From Cohnella sp. CFH 77786 (lineage in GTDB: Bacteria > Bacillota > Bacilli > Paenibacillales > Paenibacillaceae), in the NCBI RefSeq assembly GCF_019400745.1, contig NZ_WJIB01000008.1:248001-312000 (forward strand): a DNA stretch of 64,000 nucleotides, written 5' to 3'. Numbering within the stretch: the first letter of the stretch is position 1; the number at the start of each line of letters is the position of its first letter. Positions 49,994 through 59,047 of this stretch are shown here, one piece after another. Position numbers and translations under genes: made by a program. The notes under the pieces are model-generated. The model did no database searches. It worked only from the letters and a program-made list of their open reading frames with translations, and had not been told where the DNA came from.

Positions 49994-51477
49994 GCCCTCT
50001 CTCCTTCCCTGTTCACCAAATTCACGGCGAGACCGGCCGACAGCATGAAGAGTACGTTGGCATGCGGAGTAAACGCGTTTTCTTGAAAAATCGAGCCGAT
50101 GAACAAGCTGAAAGCGGCAGCGCTCATCATATACGCGAAAGCCCTTTGGAGCGGATCGGATACCCTTCCCGCCTTCTTGTATAAAGAAAAGCTCACGCCC
50201 ATGAAAAACAAAGTCATCAGAAGCAAACCGGGAATTCCCAGTTGATAGGTCATGCTCGCGAGCGCGCTTTCGCCACCCGAACCGAGCCAGTCGACCCCGG
50301 AGCCTCCGAGTACCCTCGAATAGTTCCCTCCCACGCCGATTCCATTGCCGAGCGGGTAATCGAATACATTCGAGAACACGGAGGCGATGGCGACGAAATG
50401 ATTATCCGCGGAACCCGAAATGAAGCTTTTCGTCCCTCTGTAGGCAAGGAAAACGAGAAAGGCGGCAACTCCGCATGTTTTCCAATACGCCTTGTCTGGA
50501 AACCGGAGGAAGACCACCGTGGCGCAGCATGTGATCGCGAATGCGAGAATGCCGCCCTTGCCGAACGTAAGGAGGAAAGCTCCCGCATTGAAGACGAGCA
50601 GTGCCGCCAGCAGCGGTTTTTTGGAAGCGGACATCCACGTTTTCACAAACAGCAGGCTTGCGGGAATCACGTAGAAATAGCTCAGATTCACCGGTTCCAT
50701 GTAGAAGGACACTAATCTCCGCGGCTGGAAATGCCCCAGCACGGTATACCACATGAGCGGCAGGCCGTTCCGAACCAGTTCGTGATACCGCTCGCCGGTC
50801 TTCTCCATATAAAGCCGGCTTACGTGAAAAACTTCTTCCCAGAAACGGTTGGTGAAGAACGTCAGCTCAATCAGGCCGAAGAACGATAAGGCGCACATGG
50901 CGGCCGTCAGGAAGTAAAAATAGTGCTTGAAGTTCCCCGGCCTCAGGTCGACGATTCTGCCGATCCCGTACAAGACAAACAGCATGACGAAGTTTCTTAT
51001 GTACGCTAAGGAAACATTGAGCGGGGCATCCGTCAGGACAAAGCTCACGAGGACCCACCCTAAAAAAAACAAGATTACCCATTCGTGCATGGCGATTCCG
51101 GATAAAGAAAGCTTCACCGCGTTTCCTTTTTTGAGGAGGAGAAACGCGAACGCGATTCCCGACACAAGCTCCTTGGTCAGCAGAAGCAGCAATTCATTCA
51201 CGCTATGTTCGGAATGGACCCAGTTGCCTCCGACTCCGATCACGAAATATTGAACCATGACGACGAAAATGAGGAGCAAGACGTTCAAGAAGGGGTAGTT
51301 GAGGGAGAACGTAAACGTACAGCAAAGAACCATGACCGCGAACGAAACGATGCCCAGATAAACAAGGGAACTCGATAAAGCCTGCGACAGGAGCAGCAAG
51401 GACATCAGCGCCATGGCCGAGAAGACGAAGATGACCATCGCGTGATGACCGGAACCCGTTTGCAGCCGGTGTTCCAA
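49990..51477 (-). CDS. O-antigen ligase/polymerase-like (Wzy) membrane protein
   Basis: 495 residues with about 12 membrane helices and a large loop (roughly residues 215-280), as in O-antigen ligases and Wzy polymerases. The segment DYPLGNGIGVGGNYSRVLGG followed by SALASMTYQLGIPGLLLM is the typical late region. It should join repeat units outside the membrane. TTG at 51477 is taken as start: GGAGGA lies 8 nt upstream and the gene then begins 4 bp after the kinase stop; the longer frame from 51549 would run into the kinase gene. It overlaps the TagA-type gene by 4 bp. Confidence 0.88.
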   Translation of the reverse strand: MEHRLQTGSGHHAMVIFVFSAMALMSLLLLSQALSSSLVYLGIVSFAVMVLCCTFTFSLNYPFLNVLLLIFVVMVQYFVIGVGGNWVHSEHSVNELLLLLTKELVSGIAFAFLLLKKGNAVKLSLSGIAMHEWVILFFLGWVLVSFVLTDAPLNVSLAYIRNFVMLFVLYGIGRIVDLRPGNFKHYFYFLTAAMCALSFFGLIELTFFTNRFWEEVFHVSRLYMEKTGERYHELVRNGLPLMWYTVLGHFQPRRLVSFYMEPVNLSYFYVIPASLLFVKTWMSASKKPLLAALLVFNAGAFLLTFGKGGILAFAITCCATVVFLRFPDKAYWKTCGVAAFLVFLAYRGTKSFISGSADNHFVAIASVFSNVFDYPLGNGIGVGGNYSRVLGGSGVDWLGSGGESALASMTYQLGIPGLLLMTLFFMGVSFSLYKKAGRVSDPLQRAFAYMMSAAAFSLFIGSIFQENAFTPHANVLFMLSAGLAVNLVNREGERA

Positions 51478-51481
51478 TCCC

Positions 51482-52192
51482 TTATTCCTCCGCGCCGTAA
51501 TATTCGTAATAGTAGTTGTTCGGATCGCGCTTCTTGTCGTTGATGACAACGCCGAGAATTTTCGACTTTACGTAATCCAAGCTGTTTTTCGCCTTCAAGG
51601 CGGTTTGTTGTTTCGTTTTCTCCGCGCGGACGACAAGGACAACCCCGTCGCAATACGAGGAAATGATGATGCCGTCCGGCACGACGAGCAGAGGCGGGGT
51701 ATCGATAAAAAGGTAATCGAAGTGGTTCAGCAACTCTTTGATGAGGTCTCGCATCTTATTGGAGCCGGCGATTTCCGAAGGATTCGGCGGTATGGGACCT
51801 GAAGTCAGGACGGAGAGACGATCGACAAACGTGGGATGGATGGCTTCGTTCCACTCTTTCTGGCCGGACACGACGCTGGACACGCCGACGCGGTTGGAAA
51901 GATGGAACAGATGGTGCAAGCTCGGCTTGCGCAAATCGCAATCGATCAGCAGGACTTTCTTGCCATCTTGCGCGTAGGCCACGGCCAGATTGGAGATCGT
52001 CGTCGTTTTGCCGTCCCCGGCTTGGGAAGAAGTCACCATGATGACGCGGTTCTGATTGTCGATCGAGGTGAACTGGATATTGGTGCGCAGCGTGCGGTAA
52101 GCCTTCGAGATCGGGGAAGTCGGGTTCGCATGCGTAATCAGCCGATTCCCGCTCCCAGCCGATCTTGACCTGCGCTTATTTCGCCTCAACAT
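51482..52192 (-). CDS. CpsD/CapB family tyrosine-protein kinase (YwqD type)
   Basis: 236 residues from the ATG at 52192 (a GTG four codons upstream is also possible). The Walker A motif SSQAGDGKTTTISNLAVAYAQ, the A' box VLLIDCDLRKPSLHHLF and the Walker B FDYLFIDTPP are all present, and the C-terminus has a tyrosine cluster (NNYYYEYYGAEE) which is the usual site of self-phosphorylation. It needs the membrane partner encoded just upstream (overlap about 17 bp). Together they set polymer length and amount, and the PHP phosphatase of the same operon should reverse the reaction. Confidence 0.95.
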   Translation of the reverse strand: MLRRNKRRSRSAGSGNRLITHANPTSPISKAYRTLRTNIQFTSIDNQNRVIMVTSSQAGDGKTTTISNLAVAYAQDGKKVLLIDCDLRKPSLHHLFHLSNRVGVSSVVSGQKEWNEAIHPTFVDRLSVLTSGPIPPNPSEIAGSNKMRDLIKELLNHFDYLFIDTPPLLVVPDGIIISSYCDGVVLVVRAEKTKQQTALKAKNSLDYVKSKILGVVINDKKRDPNNYYYEYYGAEE

Positions 52193-52931
52193 AGGATTTT
52201 TCACCTGCCAGCAGGGATGGTTTGGGCGTCACGTATAGGTTGGACTTCGGATCCCCTTCGCGTATTCGGCCGATGACGGCCAAGGTCGGCAGCTTCAGCA
52301 CTTGCTCGACTTGCGCTTCATCCGCAATGGAATCATTCAGATAATCCAAGAGCCAGATGAGGCCCACACCGAAAATCAAAGAGATGACCAAGCTGATGGA
52401 TACGTTCAGGAACAGATTGGGCGATATGGGGCCTTTGTCGCCGTCGACCTTCGCTTCGTTCAAAATCGTCACGTTATCGACGTTCATGATTTTCGGAATT
52501 TCTTCTTTGAACACGGTGGAAATGGTATTCGCCAATCGGGCGGCCTTGACGTAGGAATCTTCCACGACGGACAACGTCATCACTTGCGAATCGTTTGCCG
52601 AACTGACGGTTACGCTGTCGATCAACTCGTCGGCCGTCACCCCGAGATTCGGGAATCGGCTGGCGACTTTCTCCATGATCGCGGTCGATTTAATGATTTC
52701 CTTATAGGAATTGATCAACATGACGTTCGTATTGACCGAGTTCCAGTCGATCGTTTGAATTCCGTCTCCGTAAGCGCGGGATTGGTTCACGATCAGCTTC
52801 GTCGAGGCTTCATAGGACGGAGAAATCAACAGCGCGGTGCAAATGCCCGTTCCGGCCGTCGCGATCGCGACGATTCCAAGCAGCAGCCCTAGTTTGTTTC
52901 TTATCAAATCCAGGTAGTGTTTTAATTCCAC
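52176..52931 (-). CDS. Chain-length regulator/kinase modulator (Wzz type, YwqC-like)
   Basis: 251 residues, starting with GTG at 52931 after GGAGGG. Two membrane helices (about 17-38 and 178-200) enclose an extracellular domain with LLISPSYEASTKLIVNQ; the second helix is preceded by the Pro-rich segment KGPISPNLFLNVSIS, typical of Wzz proteins. The cytoplasmic tail should activate the tyrosine kinase. It lies 14 bp after the LCP gene and overlaps the kinase gene. Confidence 0.94.
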   Translation of the reverse strand: MELKHYLDLIRNKLGLLLGIVAIATAGTGICTALLISPSYEASTKLIVNQSRAYGDGIQTIDWNSVNTNVMLINSYKEIIKSTAIMEKVASRFPNLGVTADELIDSVTVSSANDSQVMTLSVVEDSYVKAARLANTISTVFKEEIPKIMNVDNVTILNEAKVDGDKGPISPNLFLNVSISLVISLIFGVGLIWLLDYLNDSIADEAQVEQVLKLPTLAVIGRIREGDPKSNLYVTPKPSLLAGEKSYVEAK

Positions 52932-52945
52932 CCGTTACCCTCCTG

Positions 52946-53884
52946 TCATGAAGATGAAGATTCGATCAATAACCGCTTGATTTCGTCATGGATTCGTTCG
53001 CGCTCCTGATCGCTCACCAGAAAGTAATACACGCCGTTGATCATCGTTCCGCGGCCTTTGATTTCGGTGCTTTCGATTTCGGAAATCCGGGTTCGGTACT
53101 TCATGATCAAATCTTGCATTTGATCGAACGTGAGGTTGGTTCGGACATGATTCTCGACGTTTTTCAGCAAGTCAGGCAGCTGCCATAGGCGATCCCACTG
53201 TTTGGCCCGGCGGAGGACATCGGCCACGATTTGCCTCTGCCGCTCGTTGCGGCCGAAATCGCCGCGGGGATCGTCATAACGCATCCGGGAATACTTCAGC
53301 GCCTGTTCCCCGTTGAGATGCTGCCTTCCTTCCGGGAAGAAGAATCCCTCATAGGAGAACGGGAACTGATTGTCGACTTCTACTCCCTCCAGGTCGTCGA
53401 TCACGGTCTTGAACCCTTCCATGTTCACTTCCACGTAATAATCGATCGGCATGTCCAGGAAATGCTCCACCGTCTCCATCGACCCTTCGATCCCGTCGTA
53501 AGCGTAAGCATGGTTGATTTTGTCCTGCCTGCCTATGCTGGCGATTTCGGTTCTCGTATCTCGGGGAATATTGAACATCAGTACCTTCTCCAGCTTCGGA
53601 TTCACGGTCACGATCAGAATCGTATCGGAGCGTCCCCTGTCCCCCCGCCGTTCATCCACGCCAAGCAGCATCACCGTAAACGGACTTAGCCGGCCCGTGT
53701 CGATCTTCTCCGGCAAACTCTGCACTTCTTTATCCTGGCTCCTATACTTCGGTTTGTCGGGAAGAGGCGCATATACTTGCTTCGCCGTATGCTTTAAGGA
53801 GAAATAGGAGTATCCTCCAAGACCGGCCATCCCCAGCAGGAGCAAAGCCGCCAAACCGGCGCTAATCCAAACCCATTTTTTCAT
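52946..53884 (-). CDS. LytR-CpsA-Psr (LCP) family polymer ligase
   Basis: 312 residues. One N-terminal membrane helix (WVWISAGLAALLLLGMAGLGGYSYF) is followed by the LCP domain: FTVMLLGVDERRGDRGRSDTILIVTV, FNIPRDTRTEI, KINHAYAYDGIEGSMETVE, NGEQALKYSRMRYDDPRGDFGRNERQRQIV. LCP enzymes link undecaprenyl-bound polymers to peptidoglycan. In this operon it probably fixes the exopolysaccharide to the wall. The Arg and Asp residues that hold the pyrophosphate are kept. Gap to the PHP phosphatase gene is 40 bp. Confidence 0.95.
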   Translation of the reverse strand: MKKWVWISAGLAALLLLGMAGLGGYSYFSLKHTAKQVYAPLPDKPKYRSQDKEVQSLPEKIDTGRLSPFTVMLLGVDERRGDRGRSDTILIVTVNPKLEKVLMFNIPRDTRTEIASIGRQDKINHAYAYDGIEGSMETVEHFLDMPIDYYVEVNMEGFKTVIDDLEGVEVDNQFPFSYEGFFFPEGRQHLNGEQALKYSRMRYDDPRGDFGRNERQRQIVADVLRRAKQWDRLWQLPDLLKNVENHVRTNLTFDQMQDLIMKYRTRISEIESTEIKGRGTMINGVYYFLVSDQERERIHDEIKRLLIESSSS

Positions 53885-53924
53885 GACGGTTAACCCTCTC
53901 CACTGGTCGATCCGGGAATGCCTT

Positions 53925-54689
53925 TCAGGAAAAAATCCGCCATTTCCGATTTCCGCGGCGAGCGGAAGCTGTTTCCCGGATCGGCAAGTTATGCAGCAAT
54001 CTGTCCGCGTTCTCCTTCAGCGACTCCGCGAATCCCTTGCCGATTTCCTCCGCGGCGGATTGGTAAGCGGCTTTCAAATCGCAGCCGCGCCGCTCCGGAT
54101 GATGGGCGTCCGAAGCCATCAGATGTATCGAACCGTCACGGCACATGCGCAGCGCGGTTCGTTTGACCAGGGGGCCGAATTTTCCCCGAAGCGAATGGCC
54201 GGTCACTTGACCAAGCGCTCCGCATTCCGTCATGGCCGCTAGCCGATCGGGATGAACGATGAAATCCGGATGCCGCTCGGGATGCGCGATGACGGGAACC
54301 AGACCGCGGATCTTCAGTTCATGGAACAACTCCCGCAGCTCGCTTGGATTCGAATCGGCGGAAAGCTCGATCAGCATATACCGGGTGGAAGCCAGCGTCA
54401 GCAGCTCGCCGGCGTCCCATTCGTCGATCAACCGTTTCGTAACGCGAATCTCGAGTCCGGGCAGCACTTGAAGGGAAAGTCCGGCTTCCCGGATTCGCGC
54501 ATTCGCGGCTTCCACCGTTTCAATAACCCGCGTTGCGGATTGCAAATCATGCCCGTTCCGGTGATGAGGCGTCGCGATGACGGCCGTCACGCCTTGCTCC
54601 GCCGCTTGTTTCGCCAAGGCGAGAGATTCCTCCGGCGTTGCCGCTCCGTCGTCCAATCCGGGAAGCAGATGGCAGTGAATATCGATCAT
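53925..54689 (-). CDS. PHP-type tyrosine-protein phosphatase (YwqE/CpsB)
   Basis: 254 residues. MIDIHCHLLPGLDDGA with the first metal His pair, then VIATPHHRNG, GLVPVIAHPERHPDF and LMASDAHHPERRG are the PHP metal-site motifs of CpsB/YwqE phosphatases. These Mn-dependent enzymes remove phosphate from the tyrosine kinase. The ATG at 54689 has GGAGAGACC upstream; the longer frame to 54740 runs across the palindrome at 54719-54735 and is unlikely. It opens the ten-gene operon. Confidence 0.94.
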   Translation of the reverse strand: MIDIHCHLLPGLDDGAATPEESLALAKQAAEQGVTAVIATPHHRNGHDLQSATRVIETVEAANARIREAGLSLQVLPGLEIRVTKRLIDEWDAGELLTLASTRYMLIELSADSNPSELRELFHELKIRGLVPVIAHPERHPDFIVHPDRLAAMTECGALGQVTGHSLRGKFGPLVKRTALRMCRDGSIHLMASDAHHPERRGCDLKAAYQSAAEEIGKGFAESLKENADRLLHNLPIRETASARRGNRKWRIFS

Positions 54690-54718
54690 GGTCTCTCCGG
54701 TCACTCCAATCGAACGTC

Positions 54719-54735
54719 TGATACAATATGTATCA
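54719..54735. promoter_or_regulatory. Perfect palindrome upstream of the exopolysaccharide operon
   Basis: TGATACA-ATA-TGTATCA, two 7 bp half-sites with a 3 bp centre, 30 bp before the first gene of the operon. It has the size of a dimer operator. I could not place a clear -35/-10 pair around it. Confidence 0.55.
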
Positions 54736-54789
54736 AACATTCTTGTGGTTTATGCTTCTTTTGTAGCTTGCAAATCGATTTGATGGACG

Positions 54790-54817
54790 AAGAGCCGGCC
54801 TTCGCCGGCCGGCTCTT
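54790..54817 (-). terminator. Hairpin after the ydcC-like gene
   Basis: AAGAGCCGGCC pairs perfectly with GGCCGGCTCTT around TTCGCC, 8 bp past the lipoprotein stop. No clear T-run follows on the minus strand, so efficiency is uncertain. Confidence 0.65.
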
Positions 54818-54825
54818 CCCTGTTC

Positions 54826-55917
54826 CTATTTACCCGTAGACTCAACCATGGATTGCGCCACCCGGACCATGTCTTCCTGCGGCAAATCCGCCGTCGTGAG
54901 CCGGTATTCGACCCCGTCGTAGCTCCAGGTCAACGTCTGCGTCCCGTCGCCGGAGAGCAGCCCGACCGTGAACCCGAGATCCAGCACGATGCCTTCGCTG
55001 GCCGAAGCCGCTTGCGCTTTGGCGACCCGCTCCGTAATCGTGAAGTCGTACGTGCCGGTGTAGCGGATCATGACGCCCATCGTATCCCCGAGCTGCACGT
55101 CCTTCTGGTCGACGTACGTGACGCCTTGAGGCAGAGCATCGGGATCCGGCTCGATCACGGCAGGCAATTCCCCGGCGTCTGGAGCCGGAGCGGCCGCGCC
55201 TTCGTCTTTCGGAGCGGCGGAAGCTTCCCCCGTCTCGTCCTTGCCGGCTTGAGGCGAATCGGAGCCGGTCGTTTGCCCCATGTTGCTGGCCATATCGAAC
55301 GCTTTGCCGTCGAATTTCTTTCCGAAATCGAAGCTGTCGAAATTGACCTCGACCATCAGATTGTTGTTCGTGTCCGTGACCTGGACTTGCTTCGGCGCGT
55401 AGTTGTCCTTGGCGAGCCAGATCTTCTGCCGGGCGAACGAACCGTTCTGGTAATTGCCGGCCATGACATCGAACACGTAGGCATCCTTATCCTTCGTGAA
55501 TTGCCGCGAATTGTCCACCTTGATGCTCTGCACGAGCGTCTGGTACAGGTAGACCTGGCCTTGGTTGTCCGGCCAGTCGCTCTGGAACCGGTAGCTCTTG
55601 TTCAAGCTCGGCGTCAGGACGAACACGCCGTCGTCGTTGCGGAGCACGATCTGGGTAATGTCGCGTTTCTCGTTCGTGAGCGCGATCCGGTAAAACTTCG
55701 GCTTCTGGTACCACACTTCCACCTTGTAGTTCAGCGGCTGCTGCCCGGTATGCAGGGTCATCGTGCCGCTGGCTTGGTAGCTTTCCATTTTGTCCATCAC
55801 TTTGTCCAGGTCCTTGACGATCGAAGTCGCGTCTTTGCTCCCGCATCCGGACAGGATAGCGGTCAACGCCAAGACAACGGCAACGATCCATGGGATCCGT
55901 CGACGCATTCGCTCCAC
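54826..55917 (-). CDS. ydcC: LolA-like sporulation/germination lipoprotein (YdcC type)
   Basis: 363 residues. The signal peptide ends at the lipobox LSGC with Cys25. The following domain (IVKDLDKVMDKMESYQASGTMTL, VEVWYQKPKFYRIALTNEKRDITQIVLRNDDGVFVLTPSLNKSYRF) has the LolA-like fold of YdcC and GerS, lipoproteins of the sporulation and germination group. A low-complexity Ala/Gly/Asp/Pro region (about residues 215-255) precedes a second, beta-rich domain (LPQGVTYVDQKDVQLGDTMG). In Bacillus ydcC lies directly before alr. The symbol is given by that relation and by the family; it is an inference. Confidence 0.83.
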   Translation of the reverse strand: MERMRRRIPWIVAVVLALTAILSGCGSKDATSIVKDLDKVMDKMESYQASGTMTLHTGQQPLNYKVEVWYQKPKFYRIALTNEKRDITQIVLRNDDGVFVLTPSLNKSYRFQSDWPDNQGQVYLYQTLVQSIKVDNSRQFTKDKDAYVFDVMAGNYQNGSFARQKIWLAKDNYAPKQVQVTDTNNNLMVEVNFDSFDFGKKFDGKAFDMASNMGQTTGSDSPQAGKDETGEASAAPKDEGAAAPAPDAGELPAVIEPDPDALPQGVTYVDQKDVQLGDTMGVMIRYTGTYDFTITERVAKAQAASASEGIVLDLGFTVGLLSGDGTQTLTWSYDGVEYRLTTADLPQEDMVRVAQSMVESTGK

Positions 55918-56131
55918 CCCTCATCACATTGGTTAATCCATGGTTCATGTCTATGAGGGGACTTGGCCGATTATGCAGACTAGCATGACGAGCCTGACAA
56001 GCACGGCAAACCCGGGCCGAAGGGCGGATAGACCGACCCGGAGCAATTAAGGATGGCGCGAACTTCGCCGCCTGGTATATTCTTGTAACAGGAAATCCGC
56101 AGGTTGTTCTGCGGCAGGAGGCTCTCATCCC

Positions 56132-56848
56132 ATGACCATCAAAGTGCTCATCGCGGACGACAACTCGTTCATTCGGGAGGGCATGAAAATCATCCTGTCC
56201 AGCTTCGGGGATTTCGAGGTGTCCGGCACGGTCTGTGACGGAGCGGAAGCGGTGGCGTTCTGCGAGAACAATGAGGTCGACGTGGCGCTGCTGGACGTGC
56301 GGATGCCGAACATGAACGGCGTCGAGGCGGCTCGCCTGCTGATGGAGCGTACGAAGGTCAAGCCGCTCATCCTCACCACCTTCGACGACGACGAATTCGT
56401 TTTGGAAGCCGTCAAAGCCGGGGTGAAGGGCTATTTGCTCAAAAACAACGATCCCGAAAGGATCCGCGACGCCATCAAGAGCGTGTACAACGACCATCAC
56501 GTGCTGCAGGACGTCGTGCTGGACAAAATCAAATCGAATCTCCTGGCCGGCGGATCCAAACCGCCGGAGACGGCAGCGGCCGAGCCGCCTGCCCGATCGG
56601 CCTCCGAGCCCGTCCGTTCCGTCATGTCCGGGAAGATCGACCGGAGCTTGTTCACGGAGCGAGAGCTCGAGGTCATGGCGCAAATCGCGAGAGGGCTGTC
56701 CAACAAGGAAATTTCGAAGAAGCTGTTCCTCTCCGAAGGGACGACCGCCAACTACATTACTTCCATCCTGAACAAGACGGGCCTCGAGCACCGCACGCAA
56801 ATCGCGATCTATTATTTGACGGGCGAAGTGCCGACGTCCGAAGAATAG
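56132..56848 (+). CDS. Response regulator, NarL/LuxR type
   Basis: 238 residues. Receiver domain with IADDNSFIREGM and phospho-accepting Asp55 in VALLDVRMPNMNGVEA, a Pro/Ala-rich linker (about 150-170), and a LuxR helix-turn-helix (FTERELEVMAQIARGLSNKEISKKLFLSEGTTANYITSILNKTGL). It is 14 bp before its histidine kinase, an order with the regulator first. It should control the ABC-2 exporter genes that follow. GCAGGAGG lies before the ATG. Confidence 0.95.
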   Translation: MTIKVLIADDNSFIREGMKIILSSFGDFEVSGTVCDGAEAVAFCENNEVDVALLDVRMPNMNGVEAARLLMERTKVKPLILTTFDDDEFVLEAVKAGVKGYLLKNNDPERIRDAIKSVYNDHHVLQDVVLDKIKSNLLAGGSKPPETAAAEPPARSASEPVRSVMSGKIDRSLFTERELEVMAQIARGLSNKEISKKLFLSEGTTANYITSILNKTGLEHRTQIAIYYLTGEVPTSEE

Positions 56849-56862
56849 GAGCGGAAAGGCGC

Positions 56863-57969
56863 ATGGACGTTTGGCCGATCGGAAACAAGGCGGTTTTGCT
56901 GGGCTTTATCGCCCTGTCCGCGCATTATCGCGGCTATCCGCACGACGCTTGGCTCATTCTGGCATTCTTGCTGTACCTGAGCCTGAATATCGCGATTCCG
57001 CTGTTCCGGAGGACGGGACCGCAGCTGGCGCTTGCCGCGTTGTCGGCCGTGCTCGCCATCGCCTGCGCTTGGCGGCTCGATCCGCTCTTCGTGCTCGTTC
57101 TGCCCGTCAATCTGTACGAGCTGGCCGCCGCCTCGAAGAGAAGCGGGTGGCAGGCCTTTCTGACCGTGCTGCTGCCCGTGCCGTTCCTGCCGCATCCGCT
57201 GATTGCCCTGTATTTGACCTGCGCTTGCCTCAGCTTCCTGCTGCTCGCCTGTGCCGGCCATTACGCGGGCAGACTGGCGGCTCTGGAAGCGGAGCGGGAG
57301 AAGAACCGGGTAGATTTGCAGAAGCTGGCCAAGACGCTGAGCGAGAACGACGAATACATCCGCCAGTCCGAATACACGATCAAGCTGGAGGAACGGAACC
57401 GGCTGTCCCAGCAAATTCACGACGAGCTCGGCCACTCCATGGCCGGGGCGCTGATCCAGATGGAAGCCTCGCGGCGGATGCTGGCATCGGACCGGGACAA
57501 GGCGGCCGAACTGCTGGGCAACGCGATTTCGATTTCCAAAGAGGGGCTGGAGCGCATCCGGCTGACGCTCAAGGACTTAAAGCCGAAAGCGGAAGAGATC
57601 GGCATCAACCGGCTGCGGCTGTTCGCGGACGAGCTGTCGGCGAAACGGAACATCCCCGCGACGCTTAGCTACGAGGGGGACATCGACGTCATTACGCCGA
57701 TCCAATGGAAGGTGATCCAGGAGAACGCGACCGAAGCCGTCACCAATACGCTCAAGTACGCGAAAGCGACGGCCATCCATATCGAAATCCGCGTGCTGAA
57801 CAAATTCGTGAAAGCGGTCGTATCCGACAACGGGCAAGGCGCCGGCAAAATCGTGAAAGGTCTCGGCATCGTCGGCATGGAGGAGAGGGCGGCCTCCGCC
57901 GGCGGCATGGTCATCGTCGACGGATCCCGGGGCTTCAGCGTCACGACGCTCCTTCCCGTCGGGGAATGA
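56863..57969 (+). CDS. Sensor histidine kinase, NarL-partner (HisKA_3) type
   Basis: 368 residues. The N-terminal half has about six short hydrophobic helices (no large external domain), so it probably senses something in the membrane. A coiled coil (LEAEREKNRVDLQKLAKTLSENDEYI) leads into the HisKA_3 site ERNRLSQQIHDELGHSMAG with His186, and a C-terminal ATPase domain (NATEAVTNTLKYAKAT, GLGIVGMEERAASAGG). Intramembrane sensors beside ABC-2 genes often respond to antibiotics or lipids; here that is a guess. It follows the regulator gene by 14 bp. Confidence 0.94.
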   Translation: MDVWPIGNKAVLLGFIALSAHYRGYPHDAWLILAFLLYLSLNIAIPLFRRTGPQLALAALSAVLAIACAWRLDPLFVLVLPVNLYELAAASKRSGWQAFLTVLLPVPFLPHPLIALYLTCACLSFLLLACAGHYAGRLAALEAEREKNRVDLQKLAKTLSENDEYIRQSEYTIKLEERNRLSQQIHDELGHSMAGALIQMEASRRMLASDRDKAAELLGNAISISKEGLERIRLTLKDLKPKAEEIGINRLRLFADELSAKRNIPATLSYEGDIDVITPIQWKVIQENATEAVTNTLKYAKATAIHIEIRVLNKFVKAVVSDNGQGAGKIVKGLGIVGMEERAASAGGMVIVDGSRGFSVTTLLPVGE

Positions 57970-58096
57970 GTTTTCTCATGCCCCGCCGTCATGAAGATTC
58001 TCATGCGCCAAGGATGAACTTATGCACTGACATAAGGGCGTCCTTTTTTATTACAATGCCATCAGAACGAACCGATTCCATGGGAGTGAAGAACGG

Positions 58097-59032
58097 ATGA
58101 ACGTACTCGAAATCCGCAATCTGACCAAAAAATTCGGCGATTTCGCCGCGGTCGACAATATGACGCTCAGCGTCCGCGAAGGAGAAATTTTCGGATTCCT
58201 GGGCGCCAACGGCGCGGGCAAAAGCACGACGATCAATATGATCGCCTCCCTGCTGCGGAGCACCAAAGGCGAAATCGATCTGCTCGGCCGCAGCATCTCC
58301 GCGAACGCAAGGTTCGCCAAGTCGAACATCGGCATCGTGCCCCAGGACATCGCCATTTACGAAGACATGACCGCTTACGAGAACGTCCGCTTTTTCGCGG
58401 GCCTGTACGGCCTCCGGGGAGAAACGCTGAAGGAGAGGACGGCGGAGGCTCTCGAGTTCGTCGGCCTGGGCGACAAGCACAAGAGCTACCCCAAGAACTT
58501 CTCGGGCGGCATGAAGCGGCGGCTCAACATCGCCTGCGCCATCGCCCACCGGCCGAAGCTGATCATCATGGACGAACCGACGGTCGGCATCGATCCGCAA
58601 TCGCGCAACTATATTTTGAATTCCGTCAAGAAGCTGAACGAAATGGGCTCCACGATCATCTACACGAGCCATTACATGGAAGAAGTCGAGGAAATCTGCA
58701 CCCGCATCGCCATCGTCGACCACGGCAAAATCATCGCGGACGGGACGAAGGAGCAGCTGAAATCGATCATCACCGATACGAAGGAAATCTGGATCGGCGT
58801 GCGGTCGGCCGAACCGGTGCAGGTCGAGGCGCTTAAAGCGATTCCGGGCGTCCTATCGGTCCGCGTTGAGGAGCAGACGGTCATGGTAAGCTCCAAAGCC
58901 GAAGTCGGCAACCTGAACCGGATCATCCAACAATTGATCAAAGACCAGGCGGAAATCCGCTCCGTGGAAGAACAGGCGCCGAACCTGGAAGCCGTGTTCC
59001 TGACGCTGACCGGCCGGAATTTGCGGGACTAA
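58097..59032 (+). CDS. ABC transporter ATP-binding protein (drug/lipid exporter type)
   Basis: 311 residues. Walker [19 protein letters not shown], signature [37 protein letters not shown] and the switch His in YTSHYMEE are present, with a C-terminal DUF4162-like part ([13 protein letters not shown]). It drives the two ABC-2 permeases encoded next, 15 bp and further downstream. Export of an antibiotic, lipid or peptide is typical of the group. The ATG follows GGGAGTGAAG. Confidence 0.95.
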   Translation: MNVLEIRNLTKKFGDFAAVDNMTLSVREGEIFGFLGANGAGKSTTINMIASLLRSTKGEIDLLGRSISANARFAKSNIGIVPQDIAIYEDMTAYENVRFFAGLYGLRGETLKERTAEALEFVGLGDKHKSYPKNFSGGMKRRLNIACAIAHRPKLIIMDEPTVGIDPQSRNYILNSVKKLNEMGSTIIYTSHYMEEVEEICTRIAIVDHGKIIADGTKEQLKSIITDTKEIWIGVRSAEPVQVEALKAIPGVLSVRVEEQTVMVSSKAEVGNLNRIIQQLIKDQAEIRSVEEQAPNLEAVFLTLTGRNLRD

Positions 59033-59047
59033 GGAGGGGGAAGTACG

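Noticed and set aside
39300-54800. Phage or integrative element
   Set aside because: No integrase, transposase, attachment site or phage structural gene is seen; the block holds polymer and secreted-protein genes only.
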